64,000 bases of DNA from BMS3ABIN03 sp964418885 (GTDB taxonomy: Bacteria; Bacteroidota; Ignavibacteria; Ignavibacteriales; Ignavibacteriaceae), in NCBI GenBank assembly GCA_964418885.1, contig CAYQNW010000004.1:20036-84035 (forward strand). The letters are read 5' to 3'. How positions within the stretch are numbered: position 1 is the first letter of the stretch; each line of letters starts with the position of its first letter. Under the pieces are notes generated by a model. It did no database searches. It was given only the letters and a program-made list of their open reading frames with translations, and was not told the DNA's origin. The position numbers and the translations under genes were made by a program. This document shows, in pieces, positions 55,239-62,997 of the stretch.

Positions 55239-56633
55239 TTAAGATTTATAATACCCGGTAATTTTTTTGATCAGCCCATTAATTGTATACTCGTCCGGCA
55301 TAATATTTACCATTACCCGGCTGTTTTCAATTGATGTTTTTGTTGTTGGACCGATTGCTGCAACGTCGTATCCTTTAAAGTACTCTGCAGGATTCACAAT
55401 GTTCAGGATCTGCAAGAAATTTTCAAAAGTAGAAGGGCTTGTAAAAATGAAAAGATCCGGTTTGCTATTTTTTAACATTTCTAAATTTTCCGCAATATGT
55501 TCTTTTGTTGGAAGCGATACCTTATAAACCGGCACAGGTTTGATGATCGCACCGAGGTCTTTTAGTCCTCTCGGCAGTTCTTCTCTTCCAATCGCTGAGC
55601 GGGGAATAAAAACAAATTTATCTCTGAGATTGAACTCGGAAAGCTTTTCAATCACGCCGTCAGCACTGAATTTATCGGGGATAATGTGAACGGGAATATC
55701 AAGATCTTTGCAAACCGAGGATGTTTTATTTCCTATCGCAACAATTTTCTTCTTTTCAAAATCTATTTTGATGTTTAGCTCTTCACATCTTTTGCTGAAC
55801 ATCTTAACGGCGTGAGCCGATGTAAAAATTATAAAATCGATTTTATCCGGCTTAAGAATTACAAAATCGAACTCCGCCCAGCTTGAAGGCGGAACGATTT
55901 CAAGTGTTGGAAAAACTATTACTTTTGCCCCAAGCCTGGTAAGAGCTGAAGACGATTCCTTAGATTGTTCTATTGTTCTTGTAATTACTATTGTCTTGTC
56001 TTTTAAAGGAAGGACAGATTTATTTTTAAATCCCGAATAAAGAGCATGAAGTATAAACTCATAAAGTCTTTCACGTTCTATAGCATTCTGATCATCAGGA
56101 ATTTGTCTTTCGATATTTCTTTGTACAGTTCCGTAAATACTGCCGATAATAGAATTAACCGCAAACTCATCGTCAATTTTTCTGAAAAAATTTTCTTCAA
56201 CTCCGCGTTGAATTATGCCAGCCAATAATTTCTTGATCTTTGTTTCGTAATCTTTCAGTTCATCGCAAAAATTATTTTCTGCATTCAGCGATTCCTTCCG
56301 GTACATCAGAAAGAAGTTCCTGTATTTCATCATGAACATATAAAGATGTATGGTGAAAGATTTCAAGGCATCTATGCTGTTGTTCTCGTTATAAATTTTT
56401 TCGGTAAGCGAATTGAGCAGGGTTTCCATTCTCATACTCATTATTGAAAAATACAGCTCTTCTTTTGATGAGAAATAATTGTATACCGTTCCTTTTGCAA
56501 CAGAGATCATTTTAGCGACGTCTTCCATCATAACTTCATGATAGCTCTTTCGCGAAAACAGGTCTGCTGCCGCTTCAAGGATGCGTTCGCGTTTTATCTT
56601 CTTTTTTGTTTCTCTTTTTTTAGTAGCTATCAT
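55239..56633 (-). CDS. hemD: TetR-family regulator fused to uroporphyrinogen-III synthase
   Basis: 464 aa in one open frame. Residues 1-~205 are a complete TetR protein: KRERILEAAADLFSRKSYHEVMMEDVAKMISVAKGTVYNYFSSKEELY is the N-terminal helix-turn-helix, followed by an all-helical ligand/dimer domain ending FILHALYSGFKNK. Residues ~209-464 are a full HemD: PLKDKTIVITRTIEQSKESS, DFIIFTSAHAVKMF, KIVAIGNKTSSV, PDLFIFTSPSTFENF, YDVAAIGPTTKTS. No ATG, GTG or TTG stands at the junction near 56010, so HemD cannot easily be made alone. HemD closes hydroxymethylbilane into uroporphyrinogen III. The gene lies between the lipoprotein gene (10 bp) and hemE (18 bp). The fusion suggests a DNA-binding enzyme that could regulate its own operon; I know of no characterised example. 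Confidence 0.92.
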   Translation of the reverse strand: MIATKKRETKKKIKRERILEAAADLFSRKSYHEVMMEDVAKMISVAKGTVYNYFSSKEELYFSIMSMRMETLLNSLTEKIYNENNSIDALKSFTIHLYMFMMKYRNFFLMYRKESLNAENNFCDELKDYETKIKKLLAGIIQRGVEENFFRKIDDEFAVNSIIGSIYGTVQRNIERQIPDDQNAIERERLYEFILHALYSGFKNKSVLPLKDKTIVITRTIEQSKESSSALTRLGAKVIVFPTLEIVPPSSWAEFDFVILKPDKIDFIIFTSAHAVKMFSKRCEELNIKIDFEKKKIVAIGNKTSSVCKDLDIPVHIIPDKFSADGVIEKLSEFNLRDKFVFIPRSAIGREELPRGLKDLGAIIKPVPVYKVSLPTKEHIAENLEMLKNSKPDLFIFTSPSTFENFLQILNIVNPAEYFKGYDVAAIGPTTKTSIENSRVMVNIMPDEYTINGLIKKITGYYKS

Positions 56634-56643
56634 TTTCTTAAAA

Positions 56644-57255
56644 TCAGTTTATCTTCCAGTCGTGTACGGCAAGCACGTCGCCGCTTACCGGATCGATGAT
56701 CATTTCCTTACCGTTTGCGCGGTATCCGAAATCGCCTTCAAACTGGCGGATAGTTGAAAGTACATGCCATACGTAAATTTGTCTTTCAGGGTTCCAAATA
56801 AAGCCGACATCCCAGTCCTTAACACCTTTTTCGAGTCCGTATTTTTCCGCAATTAAAATTGCTGTTTCTTTATCAACCTTCCAGTCGCATTGAGTTGGAT
56901 GGATTGCACAATTCGGTATGCCGAGAATATCTCTCTTTTTTACAACGCGTCCGATGCTATCGACTGTAAACCTTATTGTTGAAGCCACGTAAGGTTTTTC
57001 AGGGATAAAAAGCTGGTACGCCATTTCGTAATAAGGAGGAACATACTTCGTTCTTGCAAAATCAGGCGTTATATATTTATTGAAAAACTCTTCACCTGTT
57101 TTTGAAATCACATATGAATTTGCATTATGCAATACATTTAATGGCACATTAGCCTCGTTGTTCTTACTGCATGAGGAACAACTACAGGAAGAGATTAACC
57201 ATCCAACTGTGGCAACAACAATTAAAATCAGCATCACTTTTAATGATGTTTTCAT
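56644..57255 (-). CDS. Cys-rich lipoprotein encoded within the heme operon
   Basis: 203 aa. Lipoprotein signal peptide with lipobox ISSC (C24), followed at once by C26 and C29 (CSCSSC). The mature domain is beta/alpha with a PepSY-like look: TAILIAEKYGLEKGVKDWDVGFIWNPERQIYVWHV, and near the end GKEMIIDPVSGDVLAVHDW. C115 and C122 (IPNCAIHPTQCDW) form another pair. Its ATG overlaps the hemC stop (ATGA), so translation is coupled to hemC. Function unknown; heme or metal binding, or a redox role, is possible from the Cys clusters and the context. Confidence 0.75.
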   Translation of the reverse strand: MKTSLKVMLILIVVATVGWLISSCSCSSCSKNNEANVPLNVLHNANSYVISKTGEEFFNKYITPDFARTKYVPPYYEMAYQLFIPEKPYVASTIRFTVDSIGRVVKKRDILGIPNCAIHPTQCDWKVDKETAILIAEKYGLEKGVKDWDVGFIWNPERQIYVWHVLSTIRQFEGDFGYRANGKEMIIDPVSGDVLAVHDWKIN

Positions 57256-58205
57256 GATCTCCTCGAAATGTTATAGATTTCCTGCAAGATAGATTTTGCC
57301 CCGGCTTTCAGCAAATCTCTTGCTAAAGATTTGCCGAGAGCATCCGGTTGGTTTCTACTTCCCCTTGCTTTCTTTCTGAAAGTAATTGAGCCGTCCAAAG
57401 ATCCGACAACAGCTTCAAGGTAAAGACCTGTGTTTGTAACCTGCGCATAAGCACCTATCGGGACCTGGCATCCCCCCTCAAGAGTTTTAAGAAGCGAGCG
57501 TTCCGCCAATACTGCGATGTAAGTGTTTTCATCGTGAAGCAGTTTTAATAGTTTTTCAACAAATGAATTTTTTTTATTGATTTCAATTCCAAGTGCACCC
57601 TGACCAACAGCAGGTAAAATCAAATCCGTGTTTATAAATGACGAGATATATTTGTTAAGCTTCAATCTTTCCACACCTGCTCTTGCCAGGATGATTGCGT
57701 CCCAGTTAGAAGCAAGGAACTTGTTAATTCTTGTTGGTACATTTCCGCGGAGATCTACTACATTTATATCAGGACGTAGATGCATAAGCTGACATTTCCT
57801 TCTTAATGAACCGGTTGCTACAGTTGCCCCTTCTTTCAGGTTTTTGATTGTAGTTCCTTTTTTTCTTGCGATCAAAACATCACCGGGATTATGTCTTTTA
57901 GAAACAGCAGCAAGCTTCAATCCGGAGGGTAAATCTGTTTGTAAGTCTTTTAAACTGTGAACTGCCAGATCGATTTTATCCTGTAAAAGTGCTGATTCCA
58001 GTTCCTTTGTAAATAAACTCTTATCACCTATTTTTGAAAGCGCAACATCAAGGACTTTATCACCTTTTGTATGAATTATTTTTATTTCAACGCCGATGTT
58101 TTTATTCTTTTTTTCAAGCTCTTTTTTAATGAAGTTTGCCTGCCATAAAGCCAGCTCGCTTCCTCTTGAACCGATGACAACTTTATTTCTTCTTAAATCT
58201 TTCAT
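57252..58205 (-). CDS. hemC: Hydroxymethylbilane synthase (porphobilinogen deaminase)
   Basis: 317 aa. Dipyrromethane cofactor cysteine C246 in TLEGGCQVPIGAYA. Substrate-binding arginines lie in ATGSLRRKCQLMHLRPD and DLRGNVPTRINKF; the N-terminal IGSRGSELALWQA is standard. It polymerises four porphobilinogens to hydroxymethylbilane, the substrate of the HemD fusion two genes downstream. It starts 5 bp after the hemA stop and overlaps the lipoprotein start by 4 bp. Confidence 0.97.
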   Translation of the reverse strand: MKDLRRNKVVIGSRGSELALWQANFIKKELEKKNKNIGVEIKIIHTKGDKVLDVALSKIGDKSLFTKELESALLQDKIDLAVHSLKDLQTDLPSGLKLAAVSKRHNPGDVLIARKKGTTIKNLKEGATVATGSLRRKCQLMHLRPDINVVDLRGNVPTRINKFLASNWDAIILARAGVERLKLNKYISSFINTDLILPAVGQGALGIEINKKNSFVEKLLKLLHDENTYIAVLAERSLLKTLEGGCQVPIGAYAQVTNTGLYLEAVVGSLDGSITFRKKARGSRNQPDALGKSLARDLLKAGAKSILQEIYNISRRS

Positions 58206-58210
58206 CCGGG

Positions 58211-59494
58211 TTATTTTTCTTCTTCCGATTTATTTTTATCTATTCCAAATAAACTTCTGATAATGCCGATCTTGGTAACAGCATCTTCTGCACCCGTGCC
58301 TGATTCATTTACTTTTCTTAATTCGGTAGTAGGATGATGAAGAATTTTATTGATGATTCTTTTAGTTACAATCTCGAGCTTTTCCCGGTCTTCGGTGGAA
58401 AATTTGTTGATGTTCTTTTCTACTTCTTCGGTCCTGATAGTTTCAAAATGATCTCGCAGATTTTTTATTGTTGGTGCCGACTGCAGAGAGTTATACCATT
58501 CGAAAAATGAATCGAGTTCTTCATTAATAATTTTTTGAACTTTGGGAATTTCTGCTTTACGTTTTGTAAGATTTTGCTCAACGATGATATTTAATGAATC
58601 GATATCATGATAAAAAACATAATCTATCTGCTTTGAATGTGGATCGATATCTCTCGGCACAGCAATATCCATCAGCACCATAGATGCAAAATCTCTTTTC
58701 TTCATTGCGGCTTCAACATCTTTTTTGCTAATTAGAATATCTTCGGCACTGGTAGCGCTTACGATTATATCGAAGTTATGAAGATGGTTTTTAAATTGAT
58801 CAAAAGGGAGAAAAGACGAATCAAGTTTTATAGCAAGCTTTTCCGCTTTATCGGGTGTTCTGTTCGTAATGGTGAGCTTGTGGATTCCCCTGTCAATTAA
58901 ATGTTTTGCTGCAATTTCACCAGTTTCTCCTGCACCGATAACTAAAGCAGATTTTTTACTCAGGTTTGAAAAAATCTTTTCTACCAGTTGAACCGCCGCG
59001 TAAGCAACAGTAACAGCGCCTTCGCTTATAGCAGTTTCCGTAATGGCACGCTTTCCTGCTTTTAATGCTGCATTGAATACACGTTTCATAAGAAAACCAG
59101 CAAATTGCATTTCTTCCGAGATCCGGAAGGCATCTTTAACCTGCTTGTAAACCTGGTTATCGCCGATCAGTAATGAATCGATTCCGGTTGCAACTCTGAA
59201 AAGATGTTCAAGCGAGTCACGCGAAATAAAGGACTGGAAATTCTCTTCTGAAATTTTCAGAGTGTTTTTATTTTCAACAATAAACTTCTGAAGTAAAGGA
59301 TGGTTTAAAGACGAATCTGCAGGTATGCCATACAATTCAGTACGGTTACACGTTGAAAGAATTAAACCTTCCTTCAGCAAACCGGATTTGGCTTTATCGA
59401 TAAGCGAACGCACCTCTTCTTCACTAAGAAAAAGAGATTCTCTCAGTTCTACCGGAGCAGTTCTGTGATTGATCGATATTGCAAAAAGATTCAT
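58211..59494 (-). CDS. hemA: Glutamyl-tRNA reductase
   Basis: 427 aa, first enzyme of the C5 pathway from glutamyl-tRNA to 5-aminolevulinate. Catalytic C49 in LSTCNRTELYG; NINHRTAP-like start (SINHRTAPVELRE); NADPH domain SALVIGAGETGEIAAKHL; C-terminal dimerisation helices (IINKILHHPTTELR). Regulation by heme is common for this enzyme in other bacteria. hemL (the next step) is not in the window. Sits 8 bp after ccsA. Confidence 0.97.
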   Translation of the reverse strand: MNLFAISINHRTAPVELRESLFLSEEEVRSLIDKAKSGLLKEGLILSTCNRTELYGIPADSSLNHPLLQKFIVENKNTLKISEENFQSFISRDSLEHLFRVATGIDSLLIGDNQVYKQVKDAFRISEEMQFAGFLMKRVFNAALKAGKRAITETAISEGAVTVAYAAVQLVEKIFSNLSKKSALVIGAGETGEIAAKHLIDRGIHKLTITNRTPDKAEKLAIKLDSSFLPFDQFKNHLHNFDIIVSATSAEDILISKKDVEAAMKKRDFASMVLMDIAVPRDIDPHSKQIDYVFYHDIDSLNIIVEQNLTKRKAEIPKVQKIINEELDSFFEWYNSLQSAPTIKNLRDHFETIRTEEVEKNINKFSTEDREKLEIVTKRIINKILHHPTTELRKVNESGTGAEDAVTKIGIIRSLFGIDKNKSEEEK

Positions 59495-59502
59495 CTGCGT
59501 GC

Positions 59503-60327
59503 TTAATAAAAAGAATGAAAACTATGTGCTAAAAAATTTGAGGCAATTGTGGACAATAAAGCTAGCAAAAAGCCTGTAATAGATAGTAAAACTAATTTCT
59601 TACCTTTCCACTTGGAAAGTAACTTGCTTAAAATTCCTATTCCGTAAAGAAGCCAGACTAAACCAGACCCAATAAGCTTTGGATCAAGATATGAAAAATC
59701 CGGGAATGCTTTCGGCAGCCAGATTATCCCGATTATTATTGCTATTGAAAGAAGAATAAACCCGATGATTGCGGAATAAAAACTTAATCTTTCCAGAACT
59801 TCAAGGTTTGGCAAGCGGTTGAAAATCAATCCGAAACGGTTCTTTTTTAAATCTTTATACAGGGTAAGATATAAGAAACCATAGACTGCCGAAATTGTAA
59901 ATCCTGAATATCCCAGTAAAGCGCTAATAACATGTGAGCCGAGCAGATTGTTTTTCAGAACTTCTTTTACTACAACCTGTTCCTGAATAAACAGGGAAGA
60001 TATTAATTGGAAAATAAAAGAGATAATAATTATAAAGGGTCCGGTTCCTCTTATGTCGGTTACAAGTTCCAGCACGAAATATGAAAATGTAATTGCAAAA
60101 GCCAGTACGGTAAAAATCTCAAATACGTTTGTGATTGGCGGATGAGAGAACTCGCTTGTTCGTACGAACAAGTAAATTATATGGGTAAAAAGGGTGATAA
60201 AAATCAGGACTCGTTTTGCATTAAAGAATTTTTTCTCACCACGCATAAAATCATAAAAATAAACGGAAAGAGTTCCAAAGTAGAGAATAGGGAGAAGTAT
60301 GTTCAGAAATATTATAACCGGCTTCAT
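59503..60327 (-). CDS. ccsA: CcsA/HemX-type cytochrome c assembly membrane protein
   Basis: 274 aa with about eight membrane helices. It belongs to the CcsA/CcmC/HemX family. The tryptophan-rich heme-handling motif is reduced: YLDPKLIGSGLVWLLYGIG stands where CcsA has W-DPKE-W, so the first Trp is missing, as in HemX-type proteins. SHPPITNVFEIFTVLAF and LGSHVISALLGYSGFTISAVYGFLYL are further landmarks, with conserved histidines in both. HemX proteins are often encoded next to hemA and affect GluTR level. It is the first gene of the heme operon, directly behind the inverted-repeat region. Confidence 0.85.
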   Translation of the reverse strand: MKPVIIFLNILLPILYFGTLSVYFYDFMRGEKKFFNAKRVLIFITLFTHIIYLFVRTSEFSHPPITNVFEIFTVLAFAITFSYFVLELVTDIRGTGPFIIIISFIFQLISSLFIQEQVVVKEVLKNNLLGSHVISALLGYSGFTISAVYGFLYLTLYKDLKKNRFGLIFNRLPNLEVLERLSFYSAIIGFILLSIAIIIGIIWLPKAFPDFSYLDPKLIGSGLVWLLYGIGILSKLLSKWKGKKLVLLSITGFLLALLSTIASNFLAHSFHSFY

Positions 60328-60347
60328 ATTATTTTGCCTTATAAAAT

Positions 60348-60414
60348 TGACTTGCCGGTCGAAATTTAGTTATTGCCGGAATGAGAAACAATGTAAATTC
60401 TGACCGACAAGTCA
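60348..60414 (-). promoter_or_regulatory. Long inverted repeat in the heme-operon promoter region (candidate operator)
   Basis: Two 21-bp elements in opposite orientation, 60348-60368 and 60394-60414, with 25 bp between. Both start TGACTTG, then T or C, then CGGTC, and end AATTTA; 18 of 21 positions agree. The copy read on minus from 60414 is itself of the form TGAC-N6-GTCA, as expected for a TetR-type half-site pair. The region ends 20 bp ahead of the ccsA start. It could be bound by the TetR::HemD product, or form an RNA hairpin that ends or attenuates transcription from the SPFH gene. Confidence 0.6.
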
Positions 60415-60428
60415 TAAAATGGGGTGTA

Positions 60429-61298
60429 TTAGTTTCCACCAAGGATTAATGGTAAGCCATTTTTACCCGATCCAATAACGATAACTTTCGTATTTGAAGA
60501 GTTCGCAAGCTTTTCAGTGGCTTCAATGCCTTTCCATTGCAAAAGCTGATCGCTGATACCTTTAGATACAATATCCTGAAAATCGGCAATACCTTTTGCT
60601 TCGATACGCTTTCTTTCTGCTTCCTGCTTCTCTCGTGTTAAAACGAATTCCATTCTCTGGCTTTCCTGTTCGGCTTGTAATTTTTCCTCAATTGATTTTG
60701 TCAGGCGATCCGGAAGTTTGATTTGTCTAAGCGGAGCTTGTTCAACTATTATGCCTCTTGGACCAACCAATCTTTCCAGCTCTTCCAGAATTTCACTCGC
60801 AAGTTTTTCACGGGAAGCAGTGTATAATGCCTTTGCTTCATAACGTGCTGTTACACCCCTAACAACCGAACGAAACTGGGGCACTAAAATGATATCAACA
60901 TAGTTTGGTCCTACGGTTTTATAGATATCATTTGCTTTTTCCGAATTCAGCTTAAATAGCAAGCTTATCTCAAGATCGACGCCCAATCCTTCTTTAGATG
61001 GGACCGACATTAATTCTTTCAATTCCTGTGTTTTAATACTCATCTTTTCAACATTCGCCATAGGGTTAACCAGGTTAACGCCGGGTTTCAGAGTATTGTC
61101 ACTTACATTTCCCAGAAAGTCGATAACACCGGTGTGTCCGGCAGGAATGATGGTCCAGCATTGAGAGAGTGCAATTACCAGGGCAACAACAATACCGGTA
61201 AGCGCAAACGAAGCCTCCGATTTGTTCATTCTTCTCTTTGCATTTTTATACACAAAGAAAGCTACAACTGCAGCTATTAAAGCAACTATAAACAACAT
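60429..61298 (-). CDS. SPFH/prohibitin family membrane protein
   Basis: 289 aa. Two N-terminal hydrophobic segments (1-17 and 30-50). Prohibitin-like Band 7 domain: IIPAGHTGVIDFLGNVSDNTLKPGVNLVNP, then RSVVRGVTARYEAKALYTASREKLASEI, GIIVEQAPLRQIKLPDRLTKSIEEKLQAEQESQRMEFVLTREKQEAERKRIEAKGIADFQ, the last being the coiled-coil tail of prohibitins. A very good ribosome site (AGGAGGAG) precedes the ATG. Different subfamily from the stomatin-like protein at 41791. Likely cotranscribed with the phosphorylase gene 43 bp upstream. Confidence 0.92.
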   Translation of the reverse strand: MLFIVALIAAVVAFFVYKNAKRRMNKSEASFALTGIVVALVIALSQCWTIIPAGHTGVIDFLGNVSDNTLKPGVNLVNPMANVEKMSIKTQELKELMSVPSKEGLGVDLEISLLFKLNSEKANDIYKTVGPNYVDIILVPQFRSVVRGVTARYEAKALYTASREKLASEILEELERLVGPRGIIVEQAPLRQIKLPDRLTKSIEEKLQAEQESQRMEFVLTREKQEAERKRIEAKGIADFQDIVSKGISDQLLQWKGIEATEKLANSSNTKVIVIGSGKNGLPLILGGN

Positions 61299-61341
61299 GT
61301 TTTCTCCTCCTTAATAATGATTAAAAAATTCTTATGTAATT

Positions 61342-62649
61342 CTATTTCAGGATTATCTTTTTTATGAGTTTCGGTTTAAGAGATTTTGTCTTTGAATACG
61401 TAATCGCACTCGTTATCATTTTAGCAGCCAGTTCATTTTTCTGTTTTGAATCCGAGTGTATTTCTGCAATCACATTACCTTTGTTCAGCTTATCGCCTAT
61501 TTTTATTTTAAAAACTATTCCTGCTTTCGGATCGATCTTATCTCCCAGTTTTTTTCTTCCTGCACCAAGCTCAAGTGAAGCCATACCCACTTGGAAATTA
61601 TCGATCTTCTCAACAAAACCGTTTTTATCTGCAATTAACTTTTTAATAAATTTTGATTTCGGATATTTTTCCGGATGATGAATGTAATCAACTTTACCAC
61701 CCTGAAGTTTTACAATCTCCGTAAACTTTGAGAAAGCTTTACCGTTTTTAATTTGCTCTTCGGCTAATTTCTTTCCTTCTTCTATTGATGAAGATTTTCT
61801 GCCGAGAAAGATCATTGCACCGGCGAGGTTTAAGCATAATTCGTACAGATCGTTTGTTACTTCACCTTTTAAAACCTTGATCGATTCATAAACCTCGAAC
61901 CAGTTGCCGATGTAATTTCCTAACGGTTGATTCATATCGGTTATGAAAGCAATTACTTTTTTATCGAACGATTTTGCTGTACTGATGAGAGAATCTGCCA
62001 AATTCTCCGCATCTTTTGTTTTTCTCATAAATGCGCCGCTGCCGGTTTTTACATCGAGCACAAGTCCGTCAATTCCTTCAGCAAGCTTTTTACTCATTAT
62101 GCTTCCCGTGATGAGCGGAATAGATTCAACGGTTCCGGTAACATCGCGGAGGGAATAAATTATTTTATCAGCAGGAGCGATTTCTTTTGTCTGCCCGATA
62201 AGAACTGCGCCGCATTTTTTTAAAACTGATTTATATTCATTCAAATTTAAATCGGTTCTGAAACCGGGAATGGCTTCAAGTTTATCGAGTGTGCCGCCGG
62301 TATGTCCTAATCCTCTTCCTGAGATCATCGGCACCTTAATTCCTGCTGAAGCTACAATTGGTGCAATAATAAGAGAAGTCTTATCACCGACACCACCGGT
62401 AGAGTGTTTGTCGATCTTAACACCTGGAATTGAATTCAGATTCAGGACTTTTCCGCTATGAAGCATCACATCGGTAAGGTATGATGTTTCTTTTTTGTTC
62501 ATACCTTTTAAGAAAGCCGCCATTAGAAAAGCAGAAAACTGGTAATCGGGGATTTTATTCTTGGTGTAGCCGGAAACGAGAAAATCAATTTCCGTTTTTT
62601 CCAGATCGTTCCCGTCGCGTTTTTTTCGTATAAGATCAACGACATTCAT
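61342..62649 (-). CDS. Pyrimidine-nucleoside/thymidine phosphorylase
   Basis: 435 aa, nucleoside phosphorylase-II family. Family signature SGRGLGHTGGTLDKLEAIPGF at about residues 109-129; phosphate site KIDKHSTGGVGDKTSL; DVKTGSGAFMRK. It cleaves thymidine and/or uridine with phosphate in nucleoside salvage. The length and the DKHSTGGVGDKTS motif suit either Pdp or DeoA; sequence alone does not decide, so I give no symbol. First gene of a probable two-gene unit with the SPFH protein. Confidence 0.93.
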   Translation of the reverse strand: MNVVDLIRKKRDGNDLEKTEIDFLVSGYTKNKIPDYQFSAFLMAAFLKGMNKKETSYLTDVMLHSGKVLNLNSIPGVKIDKHSTGGVGDKTSLIIAPIVASAGIKVPMISGRGLGHTGGTLDKLEAIPGFRTDLNLNEYKSVLKKCGAVLIGQTKEIAPADKIIYSLRDVTGTVESIPLITGSIMSKKLAEGIDGLVLDVKTGSGAFMRKTKDAENLADSLISTAKSFDKKVIAFITDMNQPLGNYIGNWFEVYESIKVLKGEVTNDLYELCLNLAGAMIFLGRKSSSIEEGKKLAEEQIKNGKAFSKFTEIVKLQGGKVDYIHHPEKYPKSKFIKKLIADKNGFVEKIDNFQVGMASLELGAGRKKLGDKIDPKAGIVFKIKIGDKLNKGNVIAEIHSDSKQKNELAAKMITSAITYSKTKSLKPKLIKKIILK

Positions 62650-62870
62650 AGTATCAATTTAACTATTATTGTAATTAAATGAAGAGATAACAGCGTGACG
62701 CACGTTTGCTGAAATCAAAGTATGCACAGCGCATCAGGATAAACAGAATCACGATAAAGAAAAAAGAAGGATTCTTTTGTTGATCAAGAAGTAATTATAA
62801 AATGTCTAAATTATATTGCTTGCCCCCGTAAAGTATTCTAACTAAGTTTCATCCAGCAATTTGTAACAAT

Positions 62871-62950
62871 GGGGAATCAACAGGGAAAGGAAGTTTACAA
62901 AATTGCATATTTGTTTTTCATTTATCTTCAATGAAAAGATTCCCCTTTTT
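62871..62950 (+). ncRNA. Candidate structured RNA or leader upstream of the FG-GAP gene
   Basis: GGGGAATC (62871-62878) can pair with GATTCCCC (62938-62945). Nested just inside is a perfect stem TTTTCATT-tatcttc-AATGAAAA (62915-62937). The outer stem is followed by TTTTT. This is the shape of a small RNA with a 3' terminator, or of a regulatory leader for the gene starting at 62998. No promoter was identified. Confidence 0.3.
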
Positions 62951-62997
62951 AAGTGAGATAAATATTTTTATTAAGTAAAAGTTTTCAAAGGGAGATT

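Noticed and set aside
60348..60414. Simple intrinsic terminator of the SPFH gene as the only role of the inverted repeat
   Set aside because: Arms are long, the loop is 25 bases and the following T-run is weak, so a terminator alone is not the best explanation, though it is not excluded.
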